From NCBI RefSeq assembly GCF_052114605.1, contig NZ_JBFRFB010000001.1, positions 422,856 to 486,855 on the forward strand: DNA of 64,000 nt. Reading direction: 5' to 3'. The notes beneath the pieces were generated by a model, which saw nothing but the letters and a program-made list of their open reading frames with translations, searched no databases and had not been told where the DNA came from. Made by a program: the position numbers and the translations under genes. The stretch is from Microvirga sp052114605. Its GTDB lineage: Bacteria; Pseudomonadota; Alphaproteobacteria; Rhizobiales; Beijerinckiaceae. Below, piece by piece: positions 1 through 7,947 of this stretch. Numbering within the stretch: the stretch's first letter is position 1; the number at the start of each line of letters is the position of its first letter.

Positions 1-100
1 GCAAGCCGGAGCAGGCCCGGAAGTGGTGCGCCTGTCGATTGGTCTCGAAGATACGCCGGACCTGATAGACGATCTCAACCAGGCGCTGGATGCGGCTTAA
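1..100 (+). CDS. C-terminal end of a Cys/Met metabolism PLP-dependent enzyme (partial)
   Basis: The reading frame enters from the left edge and stops at TAA 98-100, leaving 32 residues. They contain VVRLSIGLEDTPDLIDDLNQ, the typical C-terminus of the cystathionine gamma-synthase / cystathionine beta-lyase / O-succinylhomoserine sulfhydrylase fold (pfam Cys_Met_Meta_PP), where the segment packs near the active site and an Arg contacts the substrate carboxylate. The fragment does not show which enzyme of the family it is. No terminator with a T-run on this strand follows; the palindrome at 238-259 serves the opposite gene. Confidence 0.7.
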   Translation, partial: QAGAGPEVVRLSIGLEDTPDLIDDLNQALDAA

Positions 101-117
101 GCTCTCCGAACGTTTCC

Positions 118-211
118 ATGTCATGGCCCGGGCTTGGTCCTGGCCATCCCGATCGGAAGAGCTCTGCGCTCCAAGTAATCGGGATCACCGGCACAAGGCC
201 GATGATGACGT
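118..211. repeat. Structured intergenic repeat, family A, copy 1
   Basis: About 90 bp made of nested inverted arms: outer GTCAT/ATGAC, an inner TGGCC/GGCCA hairpin, then ATCCCGAT (146-153) pairing with ATCGGGAT (178-185). The same arms in the same order recur at 55791-55878 between sufS and sufD. Two intergenic copies with a conserved fold indicate a dispersed palindromic (REP/MITE-like) element. Confidence 0.7.
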
Positions 212-237
212 GAGAGAACATAATAGACAAAACAAAA

Positions 238-259
238 AGGGCGGCTCGCGAGCCGCCCT
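238..259 (-). terminator. Intrinsic terminator of the ParA-like gene
   Basis: Perfect 22-bp palindrome with arms AGGGCGGCTCG/CGAGCCGCCCT. On the minus strand it is followed by TTTTGTTTTG, so it fits Rho-independent termination of the gene ending at 285. Confidence 0.8.
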
Positions 260-284
260 ATTCATGAACTCATAGAGGCTTCGA

Positions 285-956
285 TCACGCAGCGCGCGTG
301 CCGGCCTTCTTGTAGGTGTTGTGGATGGCGTTGAGCGAACGCTCGAGAGCCGTCCAGAGACGGCCGATCTCTTCGGCGCCCTGCGAATGCGGCTTGTACT
401 CCATCGCGCCCTCACCCGTGGCGAGTGCCAGCGTCAGCTCGGGGCGGTGGGTGATCTGGCCGGCCCAGACGGGAACCTGCAGAGCGTTCAAAGCGCCACG
501 TGCATCGGACACGACCGGGTCTTCCTTGTCGCCGTGCTTGATCGGAGCGGCGTTGATCACAGCCGCGTAGGGCTTGCGCATCTCGCGGGCGAACTGAACC
601 GTGTCCTGAAGCGCCGCGATGTCGAAGAGGCTCGCGCGGGTCGGGATGATTACGAGAGTAGCTTGCTTGATCGCATCGGCCACGATGGGCGACTTGTTCG
701 GCGGCGTATCGACGAGAACCCACTCATAGCCGTCACGCTTGGCCTGCTTGATCGCTTCGCCAATGTCGCGCACGTTGTGCCGGATGCCGAGGTGCTCCTG
801 ATCACGAATCTTGTGCCAAAGCGTCAGCGAACCCTGCGGGTCGTTGTCGATCAGCAACGTCCGACGGGACGGGTTGGCAATATAGCTCGCCAGATGAGCA
901 GCGAGCGTGCTCTTGCCCGAACCACCCTTCCGCGAAGCAAAGACCAGCACATTCAT
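285..956 (-). CDS. ParA-family ATPase
   Basis: 223 residues, a single MinD/ParA-type P-loop ATPase domain. The deviant Walker A motif KGGSGKST lies at residues 10-17, with the signature lysine K10 that reaches the ATP of the partner subunit in the dimer. LLIDNDPQGS around D39 is the switch region and WVLVDTPP (about 78-85) is Walker B/switch II. ParA proteins form ATP-dependent dimers on DNA or membrane and position plasmids, chromosomes or protein clusters. No parB or parS is visible beside it, so this is probably an orphan ParA rather than the chromosomal parAB pair. The ATG start has GAGGAG seven bases upstream. It is transcribed away from the next gene and ends at a strong terminator. The cargo cannot be told from the sequence. 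Confidence 0.88.
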   Translation of the reverse strand: MNVLVFASRKGGSGKSTLAAHLASYIANPSRRTLLIDNDPQGSLTLWHKIRDQEHLGIRHNVRDIGEAIKQAKRDGYEWVLVDTPPNKSPIVADAIKQATLVIIPTRASLFDIAALQDTVQFAREMRKPYAAVINAAPIKHGDKEDPVVSDARGALNALQVPVWAGQITHRPELTLALATGEGAMEYKPHSQGAEEIGRLWTALERSLNAIHNTYKKAGTRAA

Positions 957-1282
957 GCCTAACTCCTCATAAGCCTATTTGCGACAGCCCGCCGCGCTTC
1001 AGTTAACGCGAGCTTAATAATGTTCATCTGTACCAGAGCAAGACCCGATTTCCTAATTGCAGCTCGTATCACTCTGTGAATATCCCCAAGCTTGACGCGG
1101 GAAATCCGCGTTTAGAGGCTTGTAATGCGAACTGCGAAAGAACCCTCGATCAATGCTGAGCAACGCTCGCGATACAAGGTAATTATTCTTCAAAGCCTTA
1201 TTTTGCAACTTTCTATCATTGTCGGAACCACCTTCTTGCGAGGCCGTTAAGCTCCCGACCTTCGCTATTTAGGAGCTTACAA
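957..1282. other. Divergent intergenic region between parA-like and DUF1236 genes
   Basis: 326 bp without a coding frame. It should hold both divergent promoters. It is visibly richer in A/T near 1170-1240, but I found no convincing -35/-10 pair. A Shine-Dalgarno AGGAG (1271-1275) precedes the ATG at 1283. Confidence 0.5.
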
Positions 1283-1693
1283 ATGACTAAGAAAATTCTC
1301 ATTGCAGGCGCCGTACTCGCTGCCCTGGCCCCGGCTGCCGCATTCGCTCAGAGCAATGGCGGCGCCGCTGCCGGTGCAGCAACCGGTGCCGTGGGCGGCG
1401 CTATCGTCGGCGGTCCGATCGGCGCTGCGGTCGGCGGCGTGACGGGTGCTATCGTCGGCGGCCTCGCCGGTGACGCCCAGCCCCGCTTCCAGCAGTATGT
1501 GGTGACCCAGAACGTGCCGTCCTACCGCTACCAGGAAGAGGTCCGCGTGGGCGCCGTGCTCCCCTCCTCCGGCGTGCAGTATTATGAGGTCCCGTCCGAA
1601 TACGGCGTGACCCAGTATCGCTACACGGTGGTCAACGACACCCCGGTTCTGGTCGATCCCGGCACTCGCCGCATCGTCCAAGTCGTCCGCTAA
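1283..1693 (+). CDS. DUF1236 domain secreted protein
   Basis: 136 residues. An N-terminal signal peptide ends near AAAFA/QS (about residue 22). A glycine/alanine zipper with repeated GGAIVGGPIGAAVGG-type steps follows (about 27-65). The C-terminal half has the DUF1236 signature VGAVLPSSGVQYYEVP and ends RRIVQVV. DUF1236 proteins are small exported proteins of Rhizobiales with no proven function; the glycine zipper suggests contact with a membrane or cell wall. It is a single gene with a good terminator just downstream. Confidence 0.85.
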   Translation: MTKKILIAGAVLAALAPAAAFAQSNGGAAAGAATGAVGGAIVGGPIGAAVGGVTGAIVGGLAGDAQPRFQQYVVTQNVPSYRYQEEVRVGAVLPSSGVQYYEVPSEYGVTQYRYTVVNDTPVLVDPGTRRIVQVVR

Positions 1694-1715
1694 TCCGGCG
1701 GAATGGCTTGAATGG

Positions 1716-1743
1716 AAAGGGTGGCCTCAGGGCCACCCTTTTC
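1716..1743 (+). terminator. Intrinsic terminator after the DUF1236 gene
   Basis: Arms AAAGGGTGGCC/GGCCACCCTTT with a TCAG loop and a following T-run. It lies between two convergent genes and may also help end the ctaA transcript. Confidence 0.85.
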
Positions 1744-1748
1744 GTTTA

Positions 1749-2831
1749 TCAGACGAGGCTTAAGCGAGCATGCGTGACACCCATGGCAAGCACGGCCATG
1801 GCGAAGACCTGATGCGCAAGCCCGGCCCAGAGCGGCACGGTGAGAAGCAGCGTCACGATACCGAGAACCATCTGCGCAAGGACAAGCGCCGCCATACGGG
1901 TGGCGCGGCGAGCGGCACCAGAAGCCGGAGCCTGTCGGCGCATGGACCATGCATGCCACACGGCAATGGCCACGAGGGCATAGGCCAGCATGCGATGGTT
2001 GAACTGGACCAGCACGACATTGTCGACGAAGTTTTCGATCCAGGGCTTCACCACGAACAGAGCCGAAGCCGGCGGAACGAACTGCCCGTCCATCAGCGGC
2101 CATGTGTTGTAGGTCAGGCCGGCCTTTGACCCGGCGACGAGCCCGCCGAGCGCGATCTGCCCCAGGATAAGGCCGACGAGAATGCGCGGCGCGTAGCCGG
2201 TGTTCGCCTCCGGCGCAGATGCCGAGCGATCCTTTAAGCTTGAGGCGACCCAGACGAGGCAGGCCAGAATGATGCTTGCAACGGTCAGGTGCAGGGCAAG
2301 CTTGATGGGGGCCACCGCCGTCATGCCGGGTTCAAGGCCCGAGGCCACCATGATCCACCCGATGGCGCCCTGAAGACCGCCGAGGGCACCGATTCCAAGG
2401 AGTGTAAGCGCAAGGCGCCCACTGACCCTGCCTCGCAGCCAGAACCAGACCAGCGGCAGGAAGAAAACGAACCCGAGAAGACGTCCGAACTGCCGGTGTC
2501 CCCATTCCCAGGCATAGATGAACTTGAACTCGGACAGGCTCATGCCTTTGTTCACGAGTTCATACTGAGAGATCTGCCGGTACTTCTCGAATTCGGCCAG
2601 CCAAGCTTGTTCGGAGAGGGGCGGAATCGCGCCGGTGACCGGCTTCCATTCGGTGATCGAGAGGCCAGAACCCGTCAGCCGCGTTGCGCCGCCGACCGAA
2701 ACCATGAGCACGACAAGGACCGCGAGGGTATAGATCCAGATAAGGACGGGAGTCTGGGTCTGGACTTGAGGCAGCCGCTCCAGCGGCATGCCCTGGGTGG
2801 AGGCTGCGACAGCCATGCTCGTCCTCATCAT
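1749..2831 (-). CDS. ctaA: Heme A synthase (COX15/CtaA family)
   Basis: 360 residues with about eight membrane helices. The family converts heme O to heme A for aa3/caa3-type cytochrome oxidases in the inner membrane. Visible landmarks are GGATRLTGSGLSITEWKPVT early on, with the conserved polar region after helix 1, EFKFIYAWEWGHRQFGRLLG with the heme-ligating His, and NHRMLAYAL and LAHQVFAMAVL, two more His-bearing helices. Length fits the alphaproteobacterial type. It matches the need of the oxidase encoded at 24-28 kb, though that locus is 22 kb away. Start: MMRTSMAV, with two adjacent ATG codons; the first is used here, and the second or a later Met is possible. Confidence 0.93.
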   Translation of the reverse strand: MMRTSMAVAASTQGMPLERLPQVQTQTPVLIWIYTLAVLVVLMVSVGGATRLTGSGLSITEWKPVTGAIPPLSEQAWLAEFEKYRQISQYELVNKGMSLSEFKFIYAWEWGHRQFGRLLGFVFFLPLVWFWLRGRVSGRLALTLLGIGALGGLQGAIGWIMVASGLEPGMTAVAPIKLALHLTVASIILACLVWVASSLKDRSASAPEANTGYAPRILVGLILGQIALGGLVAGSKAGLTYNTWPLMDGQFVPPASALFVVKPWIENFVDNVVLVQFNHRMLAYALVAIAVWHAWSMRRQAPASGAARRATRMAALVLAQMVLGIVTLLLTVPLWAGLAHQVFAMAVLAMGVTHARLSLV

Positions 2832-2940
2832 CGATTTGGGCTTGAACCCGGGATATGGCCTGTCACATAGAGGCTAAGCAGGGTTGAGGCAATCAATGCC
2901 AGTGCCGCACCGGAATGCAGAGCAGTGAAAGGATCATGAA

Positions 2941-3150
2941 ATGAGCACGCGTATTCGCAAGCTGATCGGCACGGTGGTGATGCTGGTCTTCATCTTCACC
3001 TACGCCCTCTTCGCCATGGCTGTTGCCGAAGGCCGCATCACGCAGGCNCCAAAGCTTCTCCAGACTGTCGCCTATATCGTGCTCGGCCTGATCTGGATCG
3101 TTCCGCTGATGCCGCTGGTTCGCTGGATGGCGAAGCCGGACAGGGGTTAA
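2941..3150 (+). CDS. DUF2842 family small membrane protein
   Basis: 69 residues with two membrane helices (about 9-27 and 43-60) joined by a short loop. This is the layout of DUF2842, an alphaproteobacterial family of unknown function. The stretch IWIVPLMPLVRWM near the C-terminus is typical. The one undetermined base of the window (3048) lies at the third position of a GCN codon, so the residue is Ala whichever base is present. The gene overlaps the convergent zinc-finger-like gene by four bases. Confidence 0.85.
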   Translation: MSTRIRKLIGTVVMLVFIFTYALFAMAVAEGRITQXPKLLQTVAYIVLGLIWIVPLMPLVRWMAKPDRG

Positions 3151-3335
3151 GCGCCGCCGATTCCCGCGACAATCTTTCCGGTCCCACCACAATTCGGGCA
3201 GGCAGCCATTCCTATGCGCCCGGCGCCCTTGCATTCAGGACAGATACTCTCGCCCGTTCCCGGCGTCCCGGGCTTGGCCTGATCGCCACGATTGGGCTTA
3301 TCGGAAGCTACAAGTTTGCGCGGCGTATCGTTCAT
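3147..3335 (-). CDS. Small protein with a DnaJ-type zinc-binding repeat
   Basis: 62 residues. The N-terminal half is polar and probably disordered. The C-terminal half has CPECKGAGRIG and CPNCGGTGKI, two CXXCXGXG motifs as in the DnaJ cysteine-rich domain, enough to bind one zinc ion. There is no J domain or other domain. The ATG start has GGGAGA upstream. It may be a free-standing zinc ribbon chaperone accessory, but the function is unknown. Confidence 0.75.
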   Translation of the reverse strand: MNDTPRKLVASDKPNRGDQAKPGTPGTGESICPECKGAGRIGMAACPNCGGTGKIVAGIGGA

Positions 3336-3350
3336 GGCCGGTCTCCCGTT

Positions 3351-3400
3351 AAAGCATCGTGCGCAAAAGTGGACCCGGTTTTGCGCGGGAACGATGCTCT
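3351..3400. repeat. Palindromic intergenic repeat, family D
   Basis: A nearly perfect hairpin with two stacked arms: AGCATCGT (3353-3360) pairs with ACGATGCT (3391-3398), and GCGCAAAA (3361-3368) pairs with TTTTGCGC (3379-3386), around a loop GTGGACCCGG. I recall closely similar hairpins scattered in Rhizobiales genomes; only one copy was noticed here. Confidence 0.65.
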
Positions 3401-3478
3401 CATTCAGAGCGATGCTGTAGAGGCACGAGCGATCAACGCAGCAATGGAATCGAGGTTTCTGCGATTACCCAAAAGAAA

Positions 3479-3500
3479 AGGCCCGCTTCAAGCGGGCCCT
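3479..3500 (-). terminator. Intrinsic terminator of the proline-rich secreted protein gene
   Basis: GCCCGCTT/AAGCGGGC hairpin. On the minus strand it is followed by TTTTCTTTT. Confidence 0.8.
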
Positions 3501-3510
3501 CCCATGCGCC

Positions 3511-3894
3511 TTAGCGGCAAACCTGACGGTCGCGGTATTCCCAGCCCCAGCCCGGAACCCACTCGCGGTAACGTTCCGTCGAGCAGCGCTCCACGTAGAC
3601 CCGGCGGGCCGGGCGCTCATACACGACCGGAGCCTCTTCCACATAGACGCGACGCGTCGGCGGAGGGGGCGGCGGGGGAGCCACGTAAACGGGAGCCGGA
3701 GCCGCATAAGCAGGCTGCTGCGCGACCGTGGCGCCAACGATGGTGCCGACTGCGAGGCCGCCCAGCACACCGACAGCAGCGGCAGCTCCAGGAGACATGC
3801 CGCGATCACGGGCGGCGGCCGGCTGGGCAGCTGCCAGACCGGAAGCCAGCATCATTACGGCGGCAGCCCCCGAGAAGAATTTGTTGGCCTTCAT
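3511..3894 (-). CDS. Small exported glycine-zipper and proline-rich protein
   Basis: 127 residues. A signal peptide (about 1-28, ending AAAQPAAA/RD) is followed by a glycine zipper (AVGVLGGLAVGTIVGATVA, about 41-60), then a proline run of seven residues and repeated RRVYVE segments, ending in a Trp/Tyr-rich tail with two cysteines that could form a disulfide. It resembles small exported envelope proteins common in Rhizobiales. No enzyme motif is present. The start is ATG with AGGTGA upstream. It shares its general plan with the proteins at 1283 and 7948, but they are not obvious paralogues. Confidence 0.7.
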   Translation of the reverse strand: MKANKFFSGAAAVMMLASGLAAAQPAAARDRGMSPGAAAAVGVLGGLAVGTIVGATVAQQPAYAAPAPVYVAPPPPPPPTRRVYVEEAPVVYERPARRVYVERCSTERYREWVPGWGWEYRDRQVCR

Positions 3895-4045
3895 GGATCG
3901 TCACCTATGACAGGAGGGAGACTTCCATTCTCCCCTTCTTGTCCGTGACCATAGCCAAGCAAACCTGTCTGGACCCTAAACAGAATGTGGCAACGCTTGG
4001 GCCGAACCTTGTTTCGCTGGCAATGGTGAGCAGAGTCTTAACGGC

Positions 4046-5089
4046 TCAGTCGCCGGATGTTCTCAGCGGAACCGAGAGCAGCACACGCACCAGATCGGCC
4101 TGACGATTCGTCTCCGTCTTCCTGAAGAGATTCTTGAGATGGAAGACAACTGTCGTCTGCGCCACCTCCAGCTCCTCGGCGATCTGGTCGAGGCGCTTGC
4201 CATCGATCAGCATGAGGGCGACGCGCGTCTCTGACGGCGTGAGGTTGTAGAGCCGCACGAGCGTATCGCCGGAGATCTTGGTGCGCTGCTCCGTATCGAT
4301 CACGAGCAGCACCACCGCATCGGGCCGATCATCCGTGGAGAATCGCTGACCGGGAACCAGAACGAGATAGGGCCGCCCACCTGAATTACGCGGGAAGGAC
4401 ACGATCTCGTCGAGCTCCTCCTCCTCGAAAGCTTTCTCGATGGCCTGATGCAGCTTGGCGGTCTGCTTCGAGGCAGTGCCCTTCAGGATGCCCTGAAAGA
4501 CGCCAAGCCCGTCGTTCTCGCCGACAATACGCTCGGCCTCTTTGTTCATGAGGCGCACGGAGCCGTTCTCATCGACGATGACGACGCCGACAAGGAAGCG
4601 GTCGAAGGCGAAGGTGGCTTTGTAGAGCGCTTCAACGGTGCGCCCGCGGGAAGATTTCAGAATCTCCTGCCAGGCCTCTTCGGCGCGGCTGACCGCGCTC
4701 GTCTGCACGCGAGCGACCTGATTCAGGCGGGCCGCGATAGTGGCCAGCAGAATCTCGTAGTCGATCGGCTTGACGAGGTAATCGTCGGCGCCAGCCTGTT
4801 TGCCAACGAGCACATCGTTCCGCTCGGCCAACGCCGTGAGGAAGATGAAGGGCACGTCGGCCATGTTGCCCTGCTCCCGCAGCGCCTTCAGCACGTCGTA
4901 ACCGCCGAGGCCCGGCATGGTGATATCGCAAAGAACGAGATCGGGACGCTCGTTCTCAAGCAGCCTCAGGGCATCTGAGCCGTTGGATGCCTGAAGAACG
5001 CGATAGCCCGCCGCATCGAGTTCCTCGGCGATGTCCGTCCGGAGATCGTCTTCATCTTCGACGCACAAGATCGTTTTTTGAGCACTCAT
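4046..5089 (-). CDS. Response regulator with REC, PAS-like and LuxR-type DNA-binding domains
   Basis: 347 residues. The receiver domain (1-125) has the acidic pocket EDEDD (11-15), phosphoacceptor D55 in LVLCDITMP, T86 and K108 (DDYLVKP). The middle region (about 150-270) reads like a PAS fold (FDRFLVGVVIVDENGSVRLM). The C-terminal 65 residues are a LuxR/GerE helix-turn-helix with TPSETRVALMLIDGKRLDQI and VVFHLKNLFRKT. It is the last gene of a three-gene operon, 14 bases after the histidine kinase, which is presumably its partner. Targets are unknown; an inverted repeat at the operon promoter (7782-7798) could be one. The extra PAS-like domain between receiver and HTH is less common than plain NarL-type regulators. 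Confidence 0.88.
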   Translation of the reverse strand: MSAQKTILCVEDEDDLRTDIAEELDAAGYRVLQASNGSDALRLLENERPDLVLCDITMPGLGGYDVLKALREQGNMADVPFIFLTALAERNDVLVGKQAGADDYLVKPIDYEILLATIAARLNQVARVQTSAVSRAEEAWQEILKSSRGRTVEALYKATFAFDRFLVGVVIVDENGSVRLMNKEAERIVGENDGLGVFQGILKGTASKQTAKLHQAIEKAFEEEELDEIVSFPRNSGGRPYLVLVPGQRFSTDDRPDAVVLLVIDTEQRTKISGDTLVRLYNLTPSETRVALMLIDGKRLDQIAEELEVAQTTVVFHLKNLFRKTETNRQADLVRVLLSVPLRTSGD

Positions 5090-5103
5090 ATGTTTTCAGT
5101 CAC

Positions 5104-7248
5104 TCATGCAGCTTGCTGCGCGTGGTCGACATTGGATAACGGCAAGTCGAACGTAAACAAAGACCCTCCAGCCTCGAAACTCTCAACCTGAATATCGCCG
5201 CCGTGTAAATGCATAATTCTCTGCGCGAAGTTCAGGCCGATCCCTGTACCTGCGATTCCCGATGCCGTGCGGGCACGGTAGAAACGGTCAAAGATCTTGG
5301 GCAGTTCGTCCGCGGGAATACCGATTCCCCAATCTCGTATGGAGCAATATGCGCGGGCGCCGTCCATCCAGACTTTGATTTCCACAACGGGCTTCTCTCC
5401 CGAATATTTGATCGCATTGGATAAAAGATTGATGACGACCTGTTCGATAAGCATGCTGTCGCAATAGACGCGTACGGGGGTATCCGGCACTTGGAAACGA
5501 ATATCCGCATGGGAATTCAGCTCGCTTTGGCGCTCGCTGATATCCATGACGAGATTGAGGAGGTTACAATCCTCCGGGTTCAGCTCGATGCGACCGGCAT
5601 CGAGCTTGGCGGCATTGAGCACACTTTCCACAAGACGCGTCAGCCGGCTGCCGGCATTCCTGATCTTCTGCACGCGCGATGAAAGCTCGTCCTGGGTGAG
5701 ACTAGTCCCACGCCTCAGGATGCGCTGGGCACTCGAATCGAGGATGGCCAGAGGAGTCCGGAACTGGTGAGAGACCATGGAAACGAAGTTGCGGTAGGCA
5801 TTCGTCGTCTCACGTTCCCGCTCGAGAGCGGATTGCAGAGCGTTCGCGACCTGTTTGTAGCCCGTGATGTCGGTAAGGCGCACGAAGATCGTCGCACCGT
5901 CGGCCTTCGTGACGGACAGCCTCGCCCAGGTATCCTTCTTGATCAGGAGATCCATTTCGATCTCCTCGAACGGCGGCTCGGCGGCCAAGAGGCGGGTATC
6001 GGCACCCTCGCACATGGCGAAGCAGCGCAGGAAGACCGGAAGACTCATTTCTTCCCAGCACCACAGGGCTACCGGAGCGGCGGCCCAAATCTGATCGTTG
6101 GCGAAAAGGAGTTTTCCAGTCCAGTCGAAGGCGGCAAAGCCCTCGGAAGCGGATTCGATAGCGGCGATCAGGCGGCGTTCCGCCTGACGCAGGGCGGCCG
6201 TACGCTGAAGAATCTTGATTTCGAGGTCGAAATTCTGACGTTCGGCCCGCTTGCGGGCGAGCCATTGCTCCGTCACATCGCGCACGAAAGCGATGCCGAG
6301 CTTGCGCTGTGCCATAGAAACCGGGAAGAAGTTGACTTCGAGGCAGCGCTCCTGTCCATCCGCAGAGAAAGCCTCGTCCTCGAAAGTCGAGCTTGTGCCT
6401 TCGATAGCCTGATTGAGCGAGTGGACCACATCGTATTTCGCGAAAAGCAAATCGAGATCCTGAAGGTTGCGACCGATAGCCTGATCAGACTTGACCGTCA
6501 GCATTCCTTCCATGCCGGGGTTCCACAACAGGCATTGCAGGGTCTCGTCGAACATAACGATACCCTGGTTGCGGATATTGTTGATGACAAGATCCGACAG
6601 TTCCTGCTCCTGGCGCAGCAACTGCTTGGCTTGGCTGGTCTCCTGGATGCCTTTGAACAGGCGCATGATCAGGAATATCGCACTCAGGATGATGCCGAGG
6701 ATAAAGGCGAAGCTCTCGAACACGATGCGGAGATACATAGACCGCCTCGCAGCGCCCTCCGCCCGATTGAGGGTGACAACCTTATTGGCTAGATCGCGTA
6801 AAACATAAGACAGATCATGCACTTGAGCCCGCAGTCGGTCGACCTCCTGCGGATCGAGAGGCCTCTGCAGAAGCGGCTCCGCCATAATGATCTGCAAGTA
6901 GACTTGCTTGAGGTCTCCAAGCAAGCCGATACGGTTGATGACGTAAGCCTGATCTCCCTCCAGCAGAGACCCGAGTCGGCTGATCAGGATCGTGAAGCGG
7001 AAGCTTGGTGTCTGTTCTTCATCCAATATGGCTTGGCTCGATGTTGCACGGGCAAGGCTTTCCGCCAGCAACACGGCCTCGAACTGTGTTTGCGAAATCA
7101 TCCAGAGATTGCTGTGAGTATCCTCACTGCGCAGATCCCGTTCGACCTCGATCAGACGCGACACGGCAAAGGCTAAGCAGCCAATAAGGATCATCATCGC
7201 CAGTAGCGTGATGATACCTCCATTGCGGCTTTGCGTGATAAGCTTCAT
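5104..7248 (-). CDS. Membrane sensor histidine kinase with two PAS-like domains
   Basis: 714 residues. TM1 is about 11-30, a periplasmic sensor segment 31-172, and TM2 about 175-197. A PAS-like region spans about 215-330 (LQCLLWNPGMEGML, then FVRDVTEQWLARKRA) and a second about 358-465 (EGFAAFDWTGKLLFAND). The transmitter has phosphoacceptor H494 in FVSMVSHQFRTPLAI, an N box INLLSNAIKYSGE (N607/N611), G1 IRDWGIGIP and G2 GTGIGLNFAQ. The kinase is therefore complete. It lies two bases after the periplasmic molybdopterin-type protein and just before the response regulator, so the three probably form one signalling pathway. Confidence 0.92.
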   Translation of the reverse strand: MKLITQSRNGGIITLLAMMILIGCLAFAVSRLIEVERDLRSEDTHSNLWMISQTQFEAVLLAESLARATSSQAILDEEQTPSFRFTILISRLGSLLEGDQAYVINRIGLLGDLKQVYLQIIMAEPLLQRPLDPQEVDRLRAQVHDLSYVLRDLANKVVTLNRAEGAARRSMYLRIVFESFAFILGIILSAIFLIMRLFKGIQETSQAKQLLRQEQELSDLVINNIRNQGIVMFDETLQCLLWNPGMEGMLTVKSDQAIGRNLQDLDLLFAKYDVVHSLNQAIEGTSSTFEDEAFSADGQERCLEVNFFPVSMAQRKLGIAFVRDVTEQWLARKRAERQNFDLEIKILQRTAALRQAERRLIAAIESASEGFAAFDWTGKLLFANDQIWAAAPVALWCWEEMSLPVFLRCFAMCEGADTRLLAAEPPFEEIEMDLLIKKDTWARLSVTKADGATIFVRLTDITGYKQVANALQSALERERETTNAYRNFVSMVSHQFRTPLAILDSSAQRILRRGTSLTQDELSSRVQKIRNAGSRLTRLVESVLNAAKLDAGRIELNPEDCNLLNLVMDISERQSELNSHADIRFQVPDTPVRVYCDSMLIEQVVINLLSNAIKYSGEKPVVEIKVWMDGARAYCSIRDWGIGIPADELPKIFDRFYRARTASGIAGTGIGLNFAQRIMHLHGGDIQVESFEAGGSLFTFDLPLSNVDHAQQAA

Positions 7249-7250
7249 AA

Positions 7251-7757
7251 TTACTCGACGTTTAACTTATTGAGCTGCCACACCCAGCGGGAATCATAGA
7301 CTGGGTCCTTGAGGACCGCATGCTGATCGCGCGGGTAGACTATCCATAAAGGTCCTTTGTCGCGGGCGGTCAGAGTCGTCCCATTTTTTTTCATGGCCAG
7401 GATCAAATCGAAAGCCAGATCATCCCACGGAATGACGATTTCATAGCTGTTGAGTGCGGTCGCGCGTAGCGCATGCCCATTTGCTCCGACCCTTTCAAGA
7501 ACAGCTCGCAGCGGCACACCTTCGAAGCGTTGAACTCCATCAGAGAATGCAGACCCTGTTTCGATGGATTTTTGTCCTAGATTTTCCAGCATTTCCCTAT
7601 CGAACTTAGCTTGTCCTGGCCCATTGGTTTGCTCAATATTCCCTGACACGGTCAGTAGAACAGGCCCCTTGGGTATGGGAAGCGGCTCGGCTGCGTGAGA
7701 ATGACTCACGATCCCGATTGCAATGGCAAGAATTCCAAGCAACGTGACGCAGCGCAT
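7251..7757 (-). CDS. Periplasmic molybdopterin-oxidoreductase-fold protein, probable sensor accessory
   Basis: 168 residues with a signal peptide cleaved near SHSHA/AEP (about 22). The mature part resembles the sulfite-oxidase-type molybdopterin-binding fold: LLTVSGNIEQTN at the start, RFEGVPLRAVLERVG, and near the end KGPLWIVYPRD and SRWVWQLNKL. The mature chain has no cysteine at all (the only Cys is residue 3), so the molybdenum-ligating cysteine of true enzymes is absent. I infer a binding or sensing role, feeding the histidine kinase encoded two bases downstream, rather than catalysis. It is first in the operon; the ATG has GAGG upstream and a -10-like TATAAT about 21 bases before the start. 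Confidence 0.7.
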   Translation of the reverse strand: MRCVTLLGILAIAIGIVSHSHAAEPLPIPKGPVLLTVSGNIEQTNGPGQAKFDREMLENLGQKSIETGSAFSDGVQRFEGVPLRAVLERVGANGHALRATALNSYEIVIPWDDLAFDLILAMKKNGTTLTARDKGPLWIVYPRDQHAVLKDPVYDSRWVWQLNKLNVE

Positions 7758-7777
7758 AGGTGGCCTCGAAGATATAG

Positions 7778-7798
7778 ATTATAATAGAACACCTATTA
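7778..7798 (-). promoter_or_regulatory. Candidate -10 element and operator of the sensory operon
   Basis: On the minus strand a TATAAT (7783-7778) is overlapped by the inverted repeat TAATAG-N5-CTATTA (7782-7798). No good -35 is placed 16-18 bases upstream, as expected for an activator-dependent promoter or one blocked by a bound regulator. The LuxR-type regulator of the same operon is a plausible ligand. This is sequence inspection only. Confidence 0.35.
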
Positions 7799-7947
7799 TT
7801 GAATGAGATCAAAATGGAAATCCAGCGATTCTCTTAAAAAAGGCGAGGCCTGGAAAAACCTATGTCAAAGCTTGGCTGGTAACGTTAAAGTGCGTGCCCT
7901 AAAAGCATAATCTGGATATTTGCATAATCGCAACTCAGGAGCTTCAT

